From contig JAAGOF010000109.1 of assembly GCA_010645155.1 (NCBI GenBank), positions 1,274,042 through 1,338,041 on the forward strand: DNA of 64,000 nucleotides, written 5' to 3'. The notes under the pieces were generated by a model. That model saw only the letters and a list, made by a program, of their open reading frames with translations. It did no database searches and was not told the origin of the DNA. Shown here in pieces: positions 1 to 12,780 of the stretch (positions within the stretch are counted from its first letter, which is position 1; every line of letters starts with the position of its first letter). This stretch comes from Tigriopus japonicus (taxonomy: Eukaryota > Arthropoda > Copepoda > Harpacticoida > Harpacticidae). Both the position numbers and the translations under genes were made by a program.

Positions 1-1670
1 TACGTGAGATGGGCTTTTTTTCATGTGTCCCTTGGCTTCCCAGCAGGAAGACCAATAATAACTGGATTGCTTGGTCTACTACGATTTGATTGGACAAGGC
101 AAATAATGATATGAGAACGTCGTAACAATGAGTCATGTCCTTCGAGGCTCGCTCTGTATTGTGAGAATCGAAGCATGTGAATACGTATGTGTATTTCGGT
201 ATTCAAGGCCGAATAGAACAAGACAGCCTTTCTTTGGCCATGTTACAAAGTGGGAGTGTATGAAAATGTCTAGCATGGGGTAGACAAGAACATTCATATA
301 CGTTTGGGGTCGACTAGGAAACATGTTGAGAGACATCATGAAAGAGAGAAGTAGGAGCCAAATTTCTGGTTCACGTCTCGCCTATTTTCGACATGCATGT
401 CAGGGTGTGCTTTTAGAGCAAACACGGGATCGAGGACACCCGATGAAAGTGTTGTAAATGAATGTCTGAGGATAGGAGGCCACCGCAATAATCTCCAATC
501 TGAAGTGGGGAAGGTCCTAAATCGACACGAATCAGCGCGGTCATGTCAACGTTTAGTTTTGACGTTTGGTTTCTGAGAAAACATGCCAATGGAAATGCAT
601 TTCCCGATTGGATCGACCCAGTCCTGTTCCATTAGGCTCGAAATTGCTCCCAAATAAAGCGTATATTCCTGCTTCAGGAAAGCTGTTTTTCAATTTGGGT
701 TTGTTTTTTATCCAAACGTTCCAACTTGTCTCGTAAACACGACCTTGTCTAAGTTTGAAAGGCACTTTCTCTGGTTTGAAATTTGTTCCAAATTCCACTT
801 AGTTATTGGTGCCAAGGAAATTGCAATTTCTCGGCATCAAATGCACAGAATTTGCAACGAATAGCCTCCGTTAGGATTTCTGGTCCTTTGAGAGATTTGC
901 TCTAGATCTTTTCTCTAAGCTTTCAGGTTCGTGACATCTCCAGGGGAAAATGAGGCCATACCGAAGAGAGAGCTTTTTTGGCTTTTTCTTGGTAAGTGGA
1001 ATTGGACCATTTTTAGTCAAGTTTTTGTGAATGGCTCGCACCGCCTGACGAATCTAGCACTACTAAAAAATAGATGAACAAAGGAGTAAGGAAAGTACAT
1101 TTCCACACACATGAAACTGTACTCGATTCAAAACTCTTGTCTCACTTTTTAAGTGTCTCGGAAGACTGCGTGAACTGAGACATACAAGAGCGTTTCTATT
1201 TGCTTCTTAATTAAATAGGATCACTCACTCACTGCCTTAACCACAACAACATTCCATCAATACCCCCACCACCCTCATCTCTCATTCTTATCCAGGAAAA
1301 ATGCATCCAAATGTGTCGGTTACTTCGACTGGAAGCTCTTTTTTAGATCCAGTTTGTGCTTGTGACTTCAAGATAACACCTCAAGAGGGGTTGCCTTTCG
1401 AAGAAATCTCCTTTATCAAGCTCTCAAGATAGCAAACCAACGCCTAATTAGACGTCTTGAACACAATCATGCTCAAAAAATCGTGGGCGACGACTTCCAT
1501 ATCACCATCAGTCCCAACAAATGACGGCATTTGCTCGGAAGTTTGCTGCCATGCCTGCCACAATTCTACCATATGTGCAATGCAAACGCACGCCCACCCT
1601 CTCCTCGAACTTGAAATGATGTTGGTGCTCAGGTGGCAGAACCATTGAATGAATGTACTTTCCTTGGCAG
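1..1670. other. No supported gene
   Basis: Only short ORFs without recognisable domains or consistent splice partners lie here. The sequence is mixed-composition and non-repetitive. The stretch downstream of the minus-strand gene ending near 1671 may hold its 3' UTR. I see no RNA gene. Confidence 0.5.
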
Positions 1671-3043
1671 CTAGTGAGCCATCTTGGCCTTCCAGCGAAT
1701 CTTCGATGGTAACAAAAAGCAAACGAAAAAAAGGACCCCAAGACCTGACCTACTTTGAGATTCACCGGCATGTTCCATACTTTAAATTCCTCTGCCTTAC
1801 CGAAGGGGGTCCCGCTGTTTCCACTTTGAGATGAATGGGACCTTCCTGTTCGCCACTGCTTCGTCGGGATCGTCGACCAGGCAGAAACGAGCTCATGTCC
1901 ATGGAAGGTCGACGAATCCGAGGCAGATGGGGACTCTTCGTCAGAGCATGCTGGACCACTTCGATCACATCCTTGACCACTTGGGCTCCATTCTCGATGG
2001 ACGACCTTCGGCCCGCACTGCCTGAGCCGCTTGTGTTGTCATCCGAAGGATCCGAACCCTTCTCCACGTCCATGCTCGAATTGATTACTGCGGCCCGGCG
2101 TTGTTGTGGAGGAAGATCTGATGGCTGTCCGCTGGCCTGAGAGGGTCGAGGCCCGCCCGATGGTCCTCCTGAATTGAGTAAGGCAGGCGCTGGCTTCTCG
2201 ACGGTCGGTGTAGGGACCGTCGAACTGGCTTGAGAGGGTTGGGATTGCGTGGAAAACTGCGAGAAGATCGGGGGACGGTGTTGTGGGGCCAAGGAAGAAG
2301 GTGGCTGCGCGGAAGCGTGCGAACTCGGAGGGAGAGCTAAAAAAACACAGAATGTTAGTTCATTGCTCGAATCTAAGACATTTGGTACGTTCAATTAGGA
2401 TATATCGACCGGCAGACAAGACGGACGAGGTTTTCTTCGCATCGGGGCAACCTCTCAAGAATACATGGGCCAACTATCTGCAGAAGAATGTTCATGCAAA
2501 CTGGGGGAACAGCTCATGGGAGGGTGCACCCAAAAGGAGAAGGGACAACAACGACGTGCACCAGAAATATCGGACAACGGAAAGCGGGGGAGCGAAAGCA
2601 GATTGTTCCGGATGCTTTTTACCGGTAGATGAAGCACGCTCACGCGCCATCGGACAAAGAACAAATCGCTTAGTGACAGGACATAATCACCCAGGTCTCA
2701 TTTCCCAAATTCCTACCATGATTTGCAACCCGACGCAGGAATGTTAACCTGTTAAAAGCAGTTAAATGTACCATCACTCACGTAAATTTTTGGCGAATTT
2801 CGAGCCTTTGGGTGATGCGGGTGCAAGTTTAGCGGCTGCCGCTTTAAGAGCCGCACCAGGTCCTGATGCGATTCCATTGGTAAGTTTGCCCCGATCATCC
2901 GTGGAATACGCTCTCGTGACCGGAATGTGAGCAGGGAGCTTTTTGAAAGGGTTCTCCGAGACACTTCGTTGATTGGGGTCCTTCCGATCTCGGGTGGGTG
3001 TGGCTCCGCCAGAAGGCGATGATCCACTTTGTTGATTTCCCAT
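1671..3043 (-). CDS. Ser/Pro-rich protein with MGNQQSG myristoylation-type N-terminus, function unknown
   Basis: Proposed join on the minus strand is 3043-2782, 2336-1801 and 1700-1671, giving 275 aa. The ATG at 3043 lies seven bases inside an exon that follows a ttttcag acceptor, so there is probably a non-coding first exon upstream. Exon 1 ends in phase 1 at a gtgagt donor (2781). Exon 2 starts after a T-rich acceptor and restores frame, then ends in phase 0 at gtaagg (1800). The short last exon follows a strong pyrimidine tract and gives only nine residues before TAG. The start MGNQQSG fits an N-myristoylation signal. The rest is low-complexity Ser, Pro, Gly and Gln, with basophilic kinase-type sites (RRPS, RRSS) near the C-terminus. 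I do not recognise the family. Exons 1 and 2 are well supported by phase; the third is the weakest part and the true protein could run further. Confidence 0.5.
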
Positions 3044-3052
3044 TCTGATACT

Positions 3053-4706
3053 GAAAACAGAATGTCAATGAGAAGATGCAACGAACAATAGTCCGTTTGT
3101 CTCTTGTGGAGAAAGGCGATTGAATTTCGCGGATGAATAATTCACAATTCAACGATTGGCACTGTCTAAAATTTTGCTTACTTCTCCGGAACAGAAAGCT
3201 CTAAATAAATGTACAACGAATCAAGAAACTGATGCCGTGAATCCTGTGAACTCTTGTCAAGCAAGCCAGGTTCAATACGCAATAGCCGAATAGGAGATAC
3301 AGACAGCATGGTCAGATTTAATTCCAGTTTAACGAAAAAAGTGAGGGCCACAAAGCCGGAAATGATATGAAATGAGATCACATGAGTATGCCAACAATCC
3401 GATATGTAAGCGGAAGTGAAAGTTCCGTAATAGCATCAATTCCCTTCCAATCGCAATGACAACGTTGGGTTGTTTTTTTAATGTCATTATCACCGAGAGG
3501 TGTTATTTTCCTGTTCTTTCAAGATGAGTTTCAGAACTTTTCGAGCCTCACTTGTCACGAATGTACGTATCTAATGTTCCTTGACATAGACTCTGACAAA
3601 AAAATATAGTTAACAACTTCCAGATCACTTACCCAGAATGAATTTAAATGGATGATTAACACGGGCTTCCACGGACCTGTCTTGTAAACGACTTGGTGCA
3701 CTCACTCAACGACGAGGCTCACCACAGGTCAACTCACTCAAAAGGTAGAAGAAATAGCGTAGGGCCCCTTGATTCACATTTAGTGTTCTATCTTCACGTG
3801 GACGATGGTTGCTTGTTACTTGTCTGACATCTATTGTGCACACGGTCTATCTCGAACCACCAGATAGGTAATACAGTGCAGTAGTGGCACCTCTTGGCCT
3901 AAGGTCTTCTTTGGTCAGACAACCACGAACTGCCACGAACTTCAAATGGTATACCATGTTTTGGGGGATATCACCGTCCAACTGGGAAGACCGGCCTCAA
4001 ATCCTTGTTTTTGTTCGTCCGAACGGACGGTCGATGATGAATACTCGCTCGCGATGATCCTCTCCAACTAAGTCTTTGGGCCGAGCCCATGGATCACGAG
4101 CACTCTTTCTCCCAAGTGCCCATAGACAGTCGGAAAAAACGTGGAGAGGAATGTACTAAGAATACAGTATCAATGGTAGGGAAGGAATGCTTGGGCAGGG
4201 TTTTTTCCACCGATCTCGCTACAACATCGTCTTCGGTGTCAGGGCGAGCTTCCAAGGTTGATGAATGTGTATGCCTTCAACAAAGTACACGCATGATGCA
4301 GACTTTAGTAGCCCATGATGATGTTGAAGGCTAGGAATCGAAGCAACATGAGCAATAAGCCTTTCTCGGTCAAGCTGCTTGTGGCTCAACCTTTGAGTAT
4401 AAATAAACTGATTGGCAACTTTTCCGATCGGACGATGATAGTCCGTGAGAATCTGGCCAGAACCAGTTTAATTTCAACCTGCTCCGCCTTCGTTGAGAGG
4501 TGCCTGGCTTGCATAGCAGCCACTAGCTACATGGATTGGATAGTGGTCCTGTACCTTATCCATATCCACCATCAATGGTCGTCCAACAGGTTGCTGGATA
4601 ACCAAGAAAACGTCGTGTTGTTGACTCCAATTAAGACTTGGTCTGACGCAGAATTTAAGAAAAATAGACATTGCCAGAGGTCTTTGTTTCCTTCGCCAAG
4701 TACATC
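3053..4706. other. Intergenic, divergent promoter region
   Basis: This lies between the minus-strand gene starting at 3043 and the plus-strand reductase starting at 4707, so it should hold both promoters and 5' UTR exons. A TATA-like TATAAATA sits near 4398 on the plus strand, about 300 bp before the reductase ATG. The ORFs here have no recognisable domain. Confidence 0.4.
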
Positions 4707-5667
4707 ATGAGTGCCAATCTAAGAGTTGGATTTATTGGAGCGGGCAAAATGGCCTCGGCCTTAGCTCAAGGCTTCATCAAAGGTCAGGCCGTCAAATCTG
4801 CTTCGCACGTGTCTGCCAGTTGTCCAATCGCTGACAAGCACCTTTTGGAACACATGAAGCAAATGGGTTGTCAGACATTCCATTGCAATAAAGAGCTCAT
4901 GGAATGCTCTGATGTGGTTATTCTGGCTGTCAAACCTCAGATTATGCCCTTGGTTTTACCCGATATCAAATCATTGGTCGCTGCCAAACTCATGGTGTCC
5001 ATTGCTGCTGGCGTCAAATTGTCCCAACTTCAAGCAGATTTGAATCCAGATTCCAAGGTAAGACAACTCTAATATTAATCAAAAAAAGAGCTTACACTTT
5101 ATTGATTATTCATTTAGATTGTTCGATTAATGCCCAACACTCCATGTATTGTGCGAGAGGGTGTGTCAGTCTTTTGTTCCGGTCCTAAGGTCACAAAAGA
5201 AGATAGCCAGACCGTGAAGCAACTCTTTGGGACGGTGGGGCAAATCGACGAGGTCAAAGAATCCATGATTGATGCGGTCACGGGCGTATCTGGATCGGGT
5301 CCTGCCTACATGTATTTGATCATTGGTAAGAGGGAATCTTGATCTCGCCGAAGTTTGAAGAAGATCTATTCTCGCAACCTAGAAAATCCAACTGGCTTTG
5401 ATTTTGCTTTCAGAGGCCATGGCGGATGGAGGAGTCAAGCAGGGACTCCCAAGGGATTTGGCTTACAAATTGGCAGCTCAGACCATGGTTGGTGCAGGTC
5501 GAATGGTATTGGACACCAATACTCATCCGGCGGTATTGAAAGACGAGGTCTGCTCTCCTGGGGGTACCACTATCACGGCTTTGGACATGTTGGAGAAGAG
5601 TGGCCTAAGGACCAGTATCATGCAAGCTGTGGAAGCAGCCACGAAGCGATGCACTCAGATCTCATGA
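4707..5667 (+). CDS. PYCR: Pyrroline-5-carboxylate reductase
   Basis: This enzyme reduces 1-pyrroline-5-carboxylate to proline with NAD(P)H, the last step of proline synthesis. Exons are 4707-5057, 5118-5325 and 5414-5667, all with GT-AG introns (60 and 88 bp) and consistent phase, giving 270 aa, the usual family length. The N-terminus has a Rossmann nucleotide-binding motif, GFIGAGKMA, at about residues 8-16. MPNTPC follows at the start of exon 2. The family's substrate-site segment VTGVSGSGPAY is at about 171-181, and the C-terminal dimerisation helix region contains SPGGTTI near residue 240. The ATG at 4707 was chosen because MSANLRVGFIGAG places the Rossmann strand right at the N-terminus, as in the family; the reading frame is open a little further upstream but without another convincing ATG. 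There is no obvious mitochondrial presequence, so a cytosolic PYCR3-like form is possible. Confidence 0.95.
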
Positions 5668-6087
5668 TCGTCTGTCTAGATTTTGTGTCTTTTTTTGACT
5701 GTGATCCTACTCTCATCCTGAGAACTGATGGTGCTATGCTCAGATGAGGAACGCATGTAAATTTGACAACAGTTTTGTGGCATCATCTTTATGTACTACT
5801 ATTATTTGGAACTTGAAAGCGGATGCCAGATCTGCTAGAAACATTACATTTCTTATTTTTCCAACTAGTTCGTCCTTTGTGCCGTTATGGCGAGGAATAA
5901 TGTGTCCCAAAAGATCTGGGAGAGGGGCTTACTTGTCTAGGCCTGAATGATTTACGAGGGCATAAATTTCATGTTTTGGCTTCTTTGCCACGTGGAAATT
6001 TGAGCTTAAAAAAAGAGAATTGAGAAGAGTAACGGGAACAAAAATATTTTGAACAAAGTTAAACCATGACAATTGTCAGATTACGAC
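5668..6087. other. Intergenic, 3' flank of the reductase gene
   Basis: I see no coding exon here. No canonical AATAAA stands out directly after the reductase stop, so its polyadenylation site is unclear. Confidence 0.4.
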
Positions 6088-6708
6088 ATGTGTTGTGCGA
6101 GATTAGTTGCATGGGCTCCCTTTTTCGTACTTTTACAAATTCAAGTGGGATGGAGCTCGAGTATAATTCAAGAGAGAAGGTTTCAAATGATAAATGCCAA
6201 ATGGACGGAGGTTCGCACGAATTTCATTCATCAAGAAATGCTCAGGAGATCCACACCATTGGCGTCAAATTGTGAAGATTCGTCTGCATCATACAAGAAA
6301 ACCCTTAAACAATTTGTCCGCTATCAACTTTCCCAGGATTATTGGCAAAAGCTCGATTGGGTCCGGTTTCAGAACTTGACTCAAGTGCTGGAATTTGATC
6401 CGTTCTGGAACATTGGTCCCCTTTCAAGGACAAGAGGGAGATCTCGAGAACCCATTTTATTGGTGGACCTTCTTCACAAGGACCTTGCTGAGGGAGGGTC
6501 TTCAATTTCGCTCCATGCACTGCCATTCCCTTCGGAAATGACCTTTCAATATGCATTCCGCAGGAACAAAAGAGCGGCGGAACAACAAATGCGAGGAATT
6601 TTGCCCGTATTTTACTTCCCACTTCACATTGGCTCCTCTCAGACATTAAGTATGATTTTACGACTTGATAGAACTTTACGAGCCAGCCAATGCGATCATT
6701 TGGGTTAG
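6088..6708 (+). CDS. Possible secreted protein, doubtful ORF
   Basis: An ATG at 6088 opens an uninterrupted 206-codon frame. The first 20 or so residues (MCCARLVAWAPFFVLLQIQV) look like a signal peptide. The rest has few cysteines and a dibasic site in RRNKRAAEQQ near residue 165, which would fit a precursor cut by a prohormone convertase. I recognise no family. Against it: a 139-codon ORF overlaps on the other strand, no splice partners or AATAAA were found, and the C-terminal part does not look like a known neuropeptide. It could be a chance ORF, a relic, or one exon of a larger gene. Confidence 0.25.
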   Translation: MCCARLVAWAPFFVLLQIQVGWSSSIIQERRFQMINAKWTEVRTNFIHQEMLRRSTPLASNCEDSSASYKKTLKQFVRYQLSQDYWQKLDWVRFQNLTQVLEFDPFWNIGPLSRTRGRSREPILLVDLLHKDLAEGGSSISLHALPFPSEMTFQYAFRRNKRAAEQQMRGILPVFYFPLHIGSSQTLSMILRLDRTLRASQCDHLG

Positions 6709-8081
6709 ATATGAGGACTTTCATGAGTAAGGAACAGTGGATGGTTAATATTGATAGGAATAACTTATATAAAATATTAACACGTACTATGGCTCAATTT
6801 CAAGTTTCAATTGAGGAGTTGATATCCCTCTACAGTTGACGCTTTCCCATGCTTAAATTACAAATGCAGTCAATGATTTCCAATTTATGCTAATTGTGGT
6901 ATTTGGATTCTGAGCTGAAGGATTTTTCGTGAACGATGACAGCTAGACGGAAGTAACGTACAACAGGGAGATATTATAAATTCTCAGGTCCCGATCATTT
7001 TTCATCGATTGAAGTCGAAACTTTGGTGAGAATCTTGCTTAACTCTCTGGGAGTCGGATTTTCAGTTTCGATCTTGTTAAAGGTTTTATGGCCTCTCCTG
7101 AGGAGAGCTCGATTGCTCAAGTTTTCTTAGACAAATAATACGTAGTTTTCACAGACTGCCAAATTGACTAATTTTGATTAAAGCAGGGATTTCATTCCTA
7201 GCTTGATAAAATTAAGTGTGGTGCATAATGGCTGCTTAATATGTGTTGCTTTACTTTGCTTCAATTTTGTTGTTCAATTGGTATGTCCACTTTTCGGAAC
7301 CACAAATTCCTTTGCGGATTGTTACTTTATGTGATAATGTTTCAAATGTCATTTTAAGCTTAATGCTACATTAAATGAAACGGTTTGTATTTCTTTCTTT
7401 TGAAGTTTCTCATTTGAAAGCTAAGACATCCGTACAAGACTAAAAGTAAATGCATTTGTTTTCGAGATGAACTTTGCAAATTCTTTTAACGGGAGAAGAT
7501 TTTTATTGAAACGACTTTTAGTTGCATCAACAATCATTTTTTGTAGAAGCATGAGAGAAAAGAAGAAAAATCAAAAGAAGATAAAAAAAGAACAAAAGAT
7601 ATGTGCGTATGTTCTGTCAAAAGCAATTTATTAATATAAACCAGCACACAAAATGTTTGTACTTCGGGCTCAAGTGGCCACTTTTGACAAGTACTGTAAG
7701 GTGGAAACATCATGTAAAATGGAGCTCATTTATTTTTTCTTTGTACTCGTCATTTTTATCCGACCTGATTAAGGCATGTTTCTACTTTTGCGATATGTTG
7801 TAGAACTTGGTTCCTGACCCTATAAATTAGTCTCAACCTCTTCAATTTAAAAATTTTGATTCATGAGAACCAGGGTGTCCCATTGAAACGTATTGAAGAA
7901 TCTGAACAAACTTTTCCTTTTGAAAGGAATCATATGCCCCAAACTAAAACAAACCAAAACTAGTTGTGGTTGCATGTCATTGTTCTTTTTGTTTCCATTT
8001 GCCCCCAGAACCACAAAGTTGTGTCAGAACATAATTGCTACCGGCAAAACCTACAACAGTAACTAACTTTCTTTTAATTAG
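6709..8081. other. AT-rich intergenic or intronic stretch
   Basis: No coding exon was recognised. The first exon or exons of the PAN/apple-domain gene, including any signal peptide, may lie here or further upstream; an exon ending in phase 1 is required to join 8082, and I could not identify it. Confidence 0.4.
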
Positions 8082-9297
8082 ATTTTTGTCCCTTGGATTG
8101 TTTTGACAATGTTCAATTTTGTGGAAGAAATGTATCCAAATCAAGCCCAACCTCAAATCCACGCTCTTGCCAACGGAAATGTGCTCAATCCCCAAGTTGT
8201 TCCTATTTCACTTGGCAAATTCATCCCGGTTCCAATTGGGGATCATGCTCCCTTTATGACAACAAAGCTCCGTGCACGATGAAGGCCTCAGATTTAAACA
8301 CCCTGTCTGGTCCACGGGAATGTCTGGAACCGTAAAGGATACGAACAAAACTAATTCGTTTATGAATCATGAAACTTTTAAGCCCTTATTCTTACCCACC
8401 AGGTGGTTCCATTTCAACTTTACTTCATGCTCATTCACACCTTGGGAAGTTCTTTTTGGGTCCAGGCCAGTTCCGCCCAGGTTCTCAAGTTATGAGCCAG
8501 ATAAAGTTGGTGCATTGCGACAGTTGTGGGACAAAAAGCCAGTTCAAACACTGCCCAACAGATCACCTCGGGACGATTGCAATTTATGGTCCACTGCCCT
8601 TTGTGGCTACAATTTAGCCATTTTGGCCAATGTACAAACTTTTGAACGGTGTCGACAGGTTTGCCAAGTGTTTGAGGATTGTTTCTTTTGGACTTGGAAC
8701 CCTCAAAATCGGTTGTGTTTCATCAAAGATGAACACGCTAGATGTGGAAGACGTGATACTGTGGTGCTCGACGTTGTGTCTGGACCCAAAGATTGCGTGG
8801 GGGACCAATTCAGGTGAGGCCAATTAAGTTTCTCTGGCATGCAAAGTTTTGTAATTAGTGTGAGGACATTTCAGTTCCTTTGATCCAAGCAACTGTTCCC
8901 AACCAAGCAGTCTTTATTCCGAGTGTCTTCCAAGTTCCACCAATCAGACTCCAATACAAGATGGTGTGAGCCTAAGCTCAACTGAGGTAAGTTTGATATT
9001 TAATGACCAAATTCAAGTAAGTATAGCCACATGTTCCAACAGAAAACGTCCCCGACGTCTAACGGTGGAACAGGATTCCAATCACTTCAAACGGAACAAG
9101 GATCTTATCGCTTCGCAAAACCTCCTAGGCTGTCTTCAAATCCAAGTTCCACTTCGAGACTGCCATCTAAGATCAGCACTGTCGCTGAGCTCGATAAGAG
9201 ATCCTTAAAAACTATCACAAATCCAAAAGTGACTAGTACGGAAAATGAGCGTAAAAATTCGTTTCACCCCTTACATGATAATCGATTTTTCTCTTAA
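8082..9297 (+). CDS. PAN/apple-domain secreted protein, 5' end not found
   Basis: Four exons are supported: 8082-8331, 8403-8813, 8875-8986 and 9043-9297. Introns of 71, 61 and 56 bp have GT-AG ends, and the phases agree across all junctions to a TAA at 9295-9297. The 341 codons seen include two cysteine-rich modules of about 80 aa. The first begins CPLDCFDNVQFCGRN and ends GPRECLEP; the second begins DDCNLWSTALCGYN and ends GPKDC. Spacing such as C-x3-C followed by an aromatic-rich CSYFTW or CFFWTW core is typical of PAN/apple domains, which bind protein or carbohydrate ligands outside the cell. The C-terminal 120 residues are Ser/Thr/Pro-rich linker. The 5' exon must end in phase 1 and was not identified. 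A further open stretch to 9436 could be an alternative last exon. Confidence 0.7.
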
Positions 9298-12200
9298 AGC
9301 GATGAGTCCCACAACTGATGGCCCTGAATGGATTTATGAATATGATTGGGTGTCTGTCTATGACGTGAGCACCTCGAAACCAACAACAAAGTTAACGAAG
9401 ATCAACAGATTTATTCCACCTTTGGCCAAGGCTTGAGGTGTCACCACTGTATTTTCAACTGCCTTCTTAGGATGATAAACGAGAACATGCATATTGGAGG
9501 GTCAAATTCGTGTGATTTTTGTAACAATAAATTGAAATATTTCACTATATCATCGGACAAAGAACTGAAATTCTTTCAGGGAACGGAAAAAATAGTGATG
9601 GTTCAACTAACAATAATGAATGATAATATTCTGTTTTATTGTACTTTATGATGATAATGTGGGGTGGTTAATTTACGGTACTTCAGAAGGGATCACTCAG
9701 TTGTGTTCATTTTAATATTTGACGACGTTTTTGGTACAATTGAGACAAATTCATCATTTTTTGTTTTACTTTTCATTTTACATCCTTTCATTTAACGTTT
9801 TCAAAATGTTCATTATGTAATGTTTCGTTGATGATTTTTTACGTATCATAAAATTCTGCACTTGCATTGATCTTGAAAGTTAAGGACAAATATTACAGAG
9901 ATTTGGAAAGTAGGAGCATTTGAAATGTTCACAATCCTCAGATATTTTAACTGGTTTCATCTTTGCCAACAATGTTCAACTCTGACTGAAGTTTTTAAGG
10001 TCAGCTTTTAACAGGCACAGAGCATTAAAACATCTTTTTCTCAATAACTACATTGAAAAATATTAAATTGTTCCCGCTCTGGGAACGTTTGGAAGTAAAG
10101 GGTTAATTAAATTAATTGCTATGTGAAAATGGGTTCCAAGATTTTGAAGACAAAATTACAGAAGGAAAGAATCTAAACCACAAATTAAGATGGTACATAC
10201 CGAGGTTTTTAATATATTTGCTTTTCAAGAGCTTCGATACCTAATCAAATACGAGGAAAAGCTTTTGAATTATCAAGTTTATCTCCTCTAAAAGCTTCCT
10301 GCATAAGCTTAGAATGAATAAGGTGGCCATCTTCCACCGAAAAGTCAATTTCCGAAAATGTTTGGGCATACACATGCAAAAAAATATTTTTGTGATATTA
10401 ACTTGCGTGTCAATTTTTCTAAGAAAAGATCCTGGAAATGAAAGCCGGGAAATGAAAAAAACGGAAAAGGGAAAAATGCAGGAAATCAAGAACAAAGGGT
10501 TCTTCGATAAAATTGAATAAAGTGTATTATAAGATTAGATCCTGATAAATGGTTTTGATATTGTGGTATCTTTGAAAGCTTATGCATGAACGTTTGGGCT
10601 CGGTTAAGGTAAATTCAGTTCTTCATCAGGAAGCCAATCAATGCTTGTTAAAATTCAATTTAATTAGGGGCAGAGTTTAGTGGGTCAAACTTGGCCGAAA
10701 AAGTAGCTTTTGAGTTGGTTACTTTCGACAAAACAGTCCAGGACATGATTGCAATGCCGAAACATACATGGAAAAAATTGAAATTGTTGGAAGAACTGGC
10801 AAAAAATTTGGAAAAGACGAAGCCTCAAATTAACTGGCAAGACATTTGTATTCGGCAAACATTTACAAGAAAACAAGACTAGAAGGCAAAAAAGCCATTA
10901 AATTCAGCAGTCTCCTATTGCCAATTGTTACTTACTTTCTTACTCAGCCAATCATGCTGATTAAAGCGTTCTCAAACTAATCTGTAAAGTATTTCAAATC
11001 AATCCGATTGGAAAAGCAGGTGCAAAAAAATATCTTCCGCAAATTTATTATTTTGGCTCCACTTAATGTGACGCATTACCGTCACAACAATGTAAAAATC
11101 GGTCAAAGGAATATTTTTCCATAAACCACCAAAAATCAAACTGTGTTGATTTTCTTAAAGGAAAGAGAAAAGATGATTTCACACAAATTTCCAAAATAGT
11201 ACAAAGTAGAAAAAACATCTGACACCTAAGAAAAAGATACAACATCATGAAACTTTGAAAGTGTTTTACAACCTAGGCTTATGAGAGGCATCTCCTTAGG
11301 AAAAAAATATGTCGTTTATGCCTGAGCCAATGATCACCACATCTGAAGAAACTGGATGTAAAAAATCAAGTACGACTGCAATTCGGAAAACAATGAAAGT
11401 GAATAGAAGATTTTGATTTGATTAGGGAAAAATAATTTAATTCACCTGGTAAAAGGACCCTGCTTATGTGAGAGTCGTTATTGCTATGTATTTATTTCTA
11501 TGCCACAAGAACTGCTGTTTTCTGAAATTCAGCGAATACTAGATGAGGTCTTACTCAATGTCTTAACACACTTCTTTCTTCCTTGTAAAACTAACGGGGA
11601 TGCTTTAAAATTAATTCCAAAACTCTATCTTTCCCACTTGTTGGTGCCTTGAGCGGATCTCCAACTAACGATAATGAAACGATAAATACTGATGACATGG
11701 CATTTTTTCTTCACAAACCAGAATTGGCTCAAAGTTTTTTCAGTTTAGAAATGAAATATATTTTGTCAACTGAAGCTTTAACATGAAACTAAAAAAAGCC
11801 AAACAAACCAAGGAGGGCAAGAGAAAAATGCAGCCTTTAACCATTAAAATATCCATGTAAGGGCTTGAGTACTTCTTATTTTGTGACCTAATGACTGGAC
11901 TAATCGTTATTGGCATGATCAATCTAAAATGATTGCAAAATCGAATTAAATTTTTGCTTGAACCTCGTGATTGACGGTGGTGACAACAACAAACAATTGA
12001 AGCTTGGAAAAAGCTAAATAACGTGCCCGCGTTGACGCGTCAAAAGGTCCTTGGTTTGAGTTTGAGATTACATAAAATGAAAACTGATTTCATACTCCTC
12101 ACAACACAAATAAAAACTCGTATAAGGGTGATTGAGACAGAAAATAATAATGTGTGTCATTAGGATCTGAGTCCACCAGGAAATGGGAGTCGTTGAAAAA

Positions 12201-12766
12201 AGGAACTGAATCGTTTTGTAACACTACAAAAGGCTGACGAAAAACCCGTCCTTTTCACGTTGTTTCAGTACCGCAGAGAGTGTTTTGAAAAACTCAAGTC
12301 TCTGCGAATTGTTTTTAGGACGGTTTTTATCATTTTTTTAATACAGAAAAGAGCAAATGATTGATGACTTAAGTTTAGTAAAGGAGGAATTAGTATTTTA
12401 ACTTTAGAAAGGATTTGTCTTGAGTCTCGTGGGAGCTATTTATTGAGACGTTTACAATGATATATTGTCGAGTGAAGAGGAGGAGTTCTTGTCTTTTCTT
12501 TAAAATATATTTACAAGGTATCATATCAAGGTATTATGCTAGAAAAGCTTTTGTTGAGGAGGGCTTCAAACAGTGGTTCAACTTTAAAATACGAAACACT
12601 TAAAGTGACAGGTGTCAAAGGGAAACATGCAAATATGCTTGTATTCTGGCGGTAAAAACAGAAAGAGCACCTTTATGATAACTCGAATTTTTCAGGTCCT
12701 CACAAAGGTCAGGACGTCTTGCGCAAATGCGACAAAGCATTGACTCCAACTGTTTTTCCATTTCAG
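9298..12766. other. AT-rich intergenic stretch, no supported gene
   Basis: The sequence is strongly AT-rich with scattered short ORFs. One at 10691-10882 (plus) encodes a Lys-rich peptide containing MPKHTWKKLKLLEEL without any recognisable domain. A likely 5' UTR intron of the downstream transporter ends at 12766, where tttttccatttcag precedes the exon with the ATG. Confidence 0.45.
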
Positions 12767-12780
12767 TTCAATTTGAGACC

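Noticed and set aside
2283..2747. 154-codon plus-strand ORF
   Set aside because: It starts antisense to exon 2 of the minus-strand Ser/Pro-rich gene and runs across its intron; no domain.
10691..10882. Lys-rich 63-codon ORF, possible transposon relic
   Set aside because: No recognisable transposase motif, and an overlapping ORF of the same length lies on the other strand.
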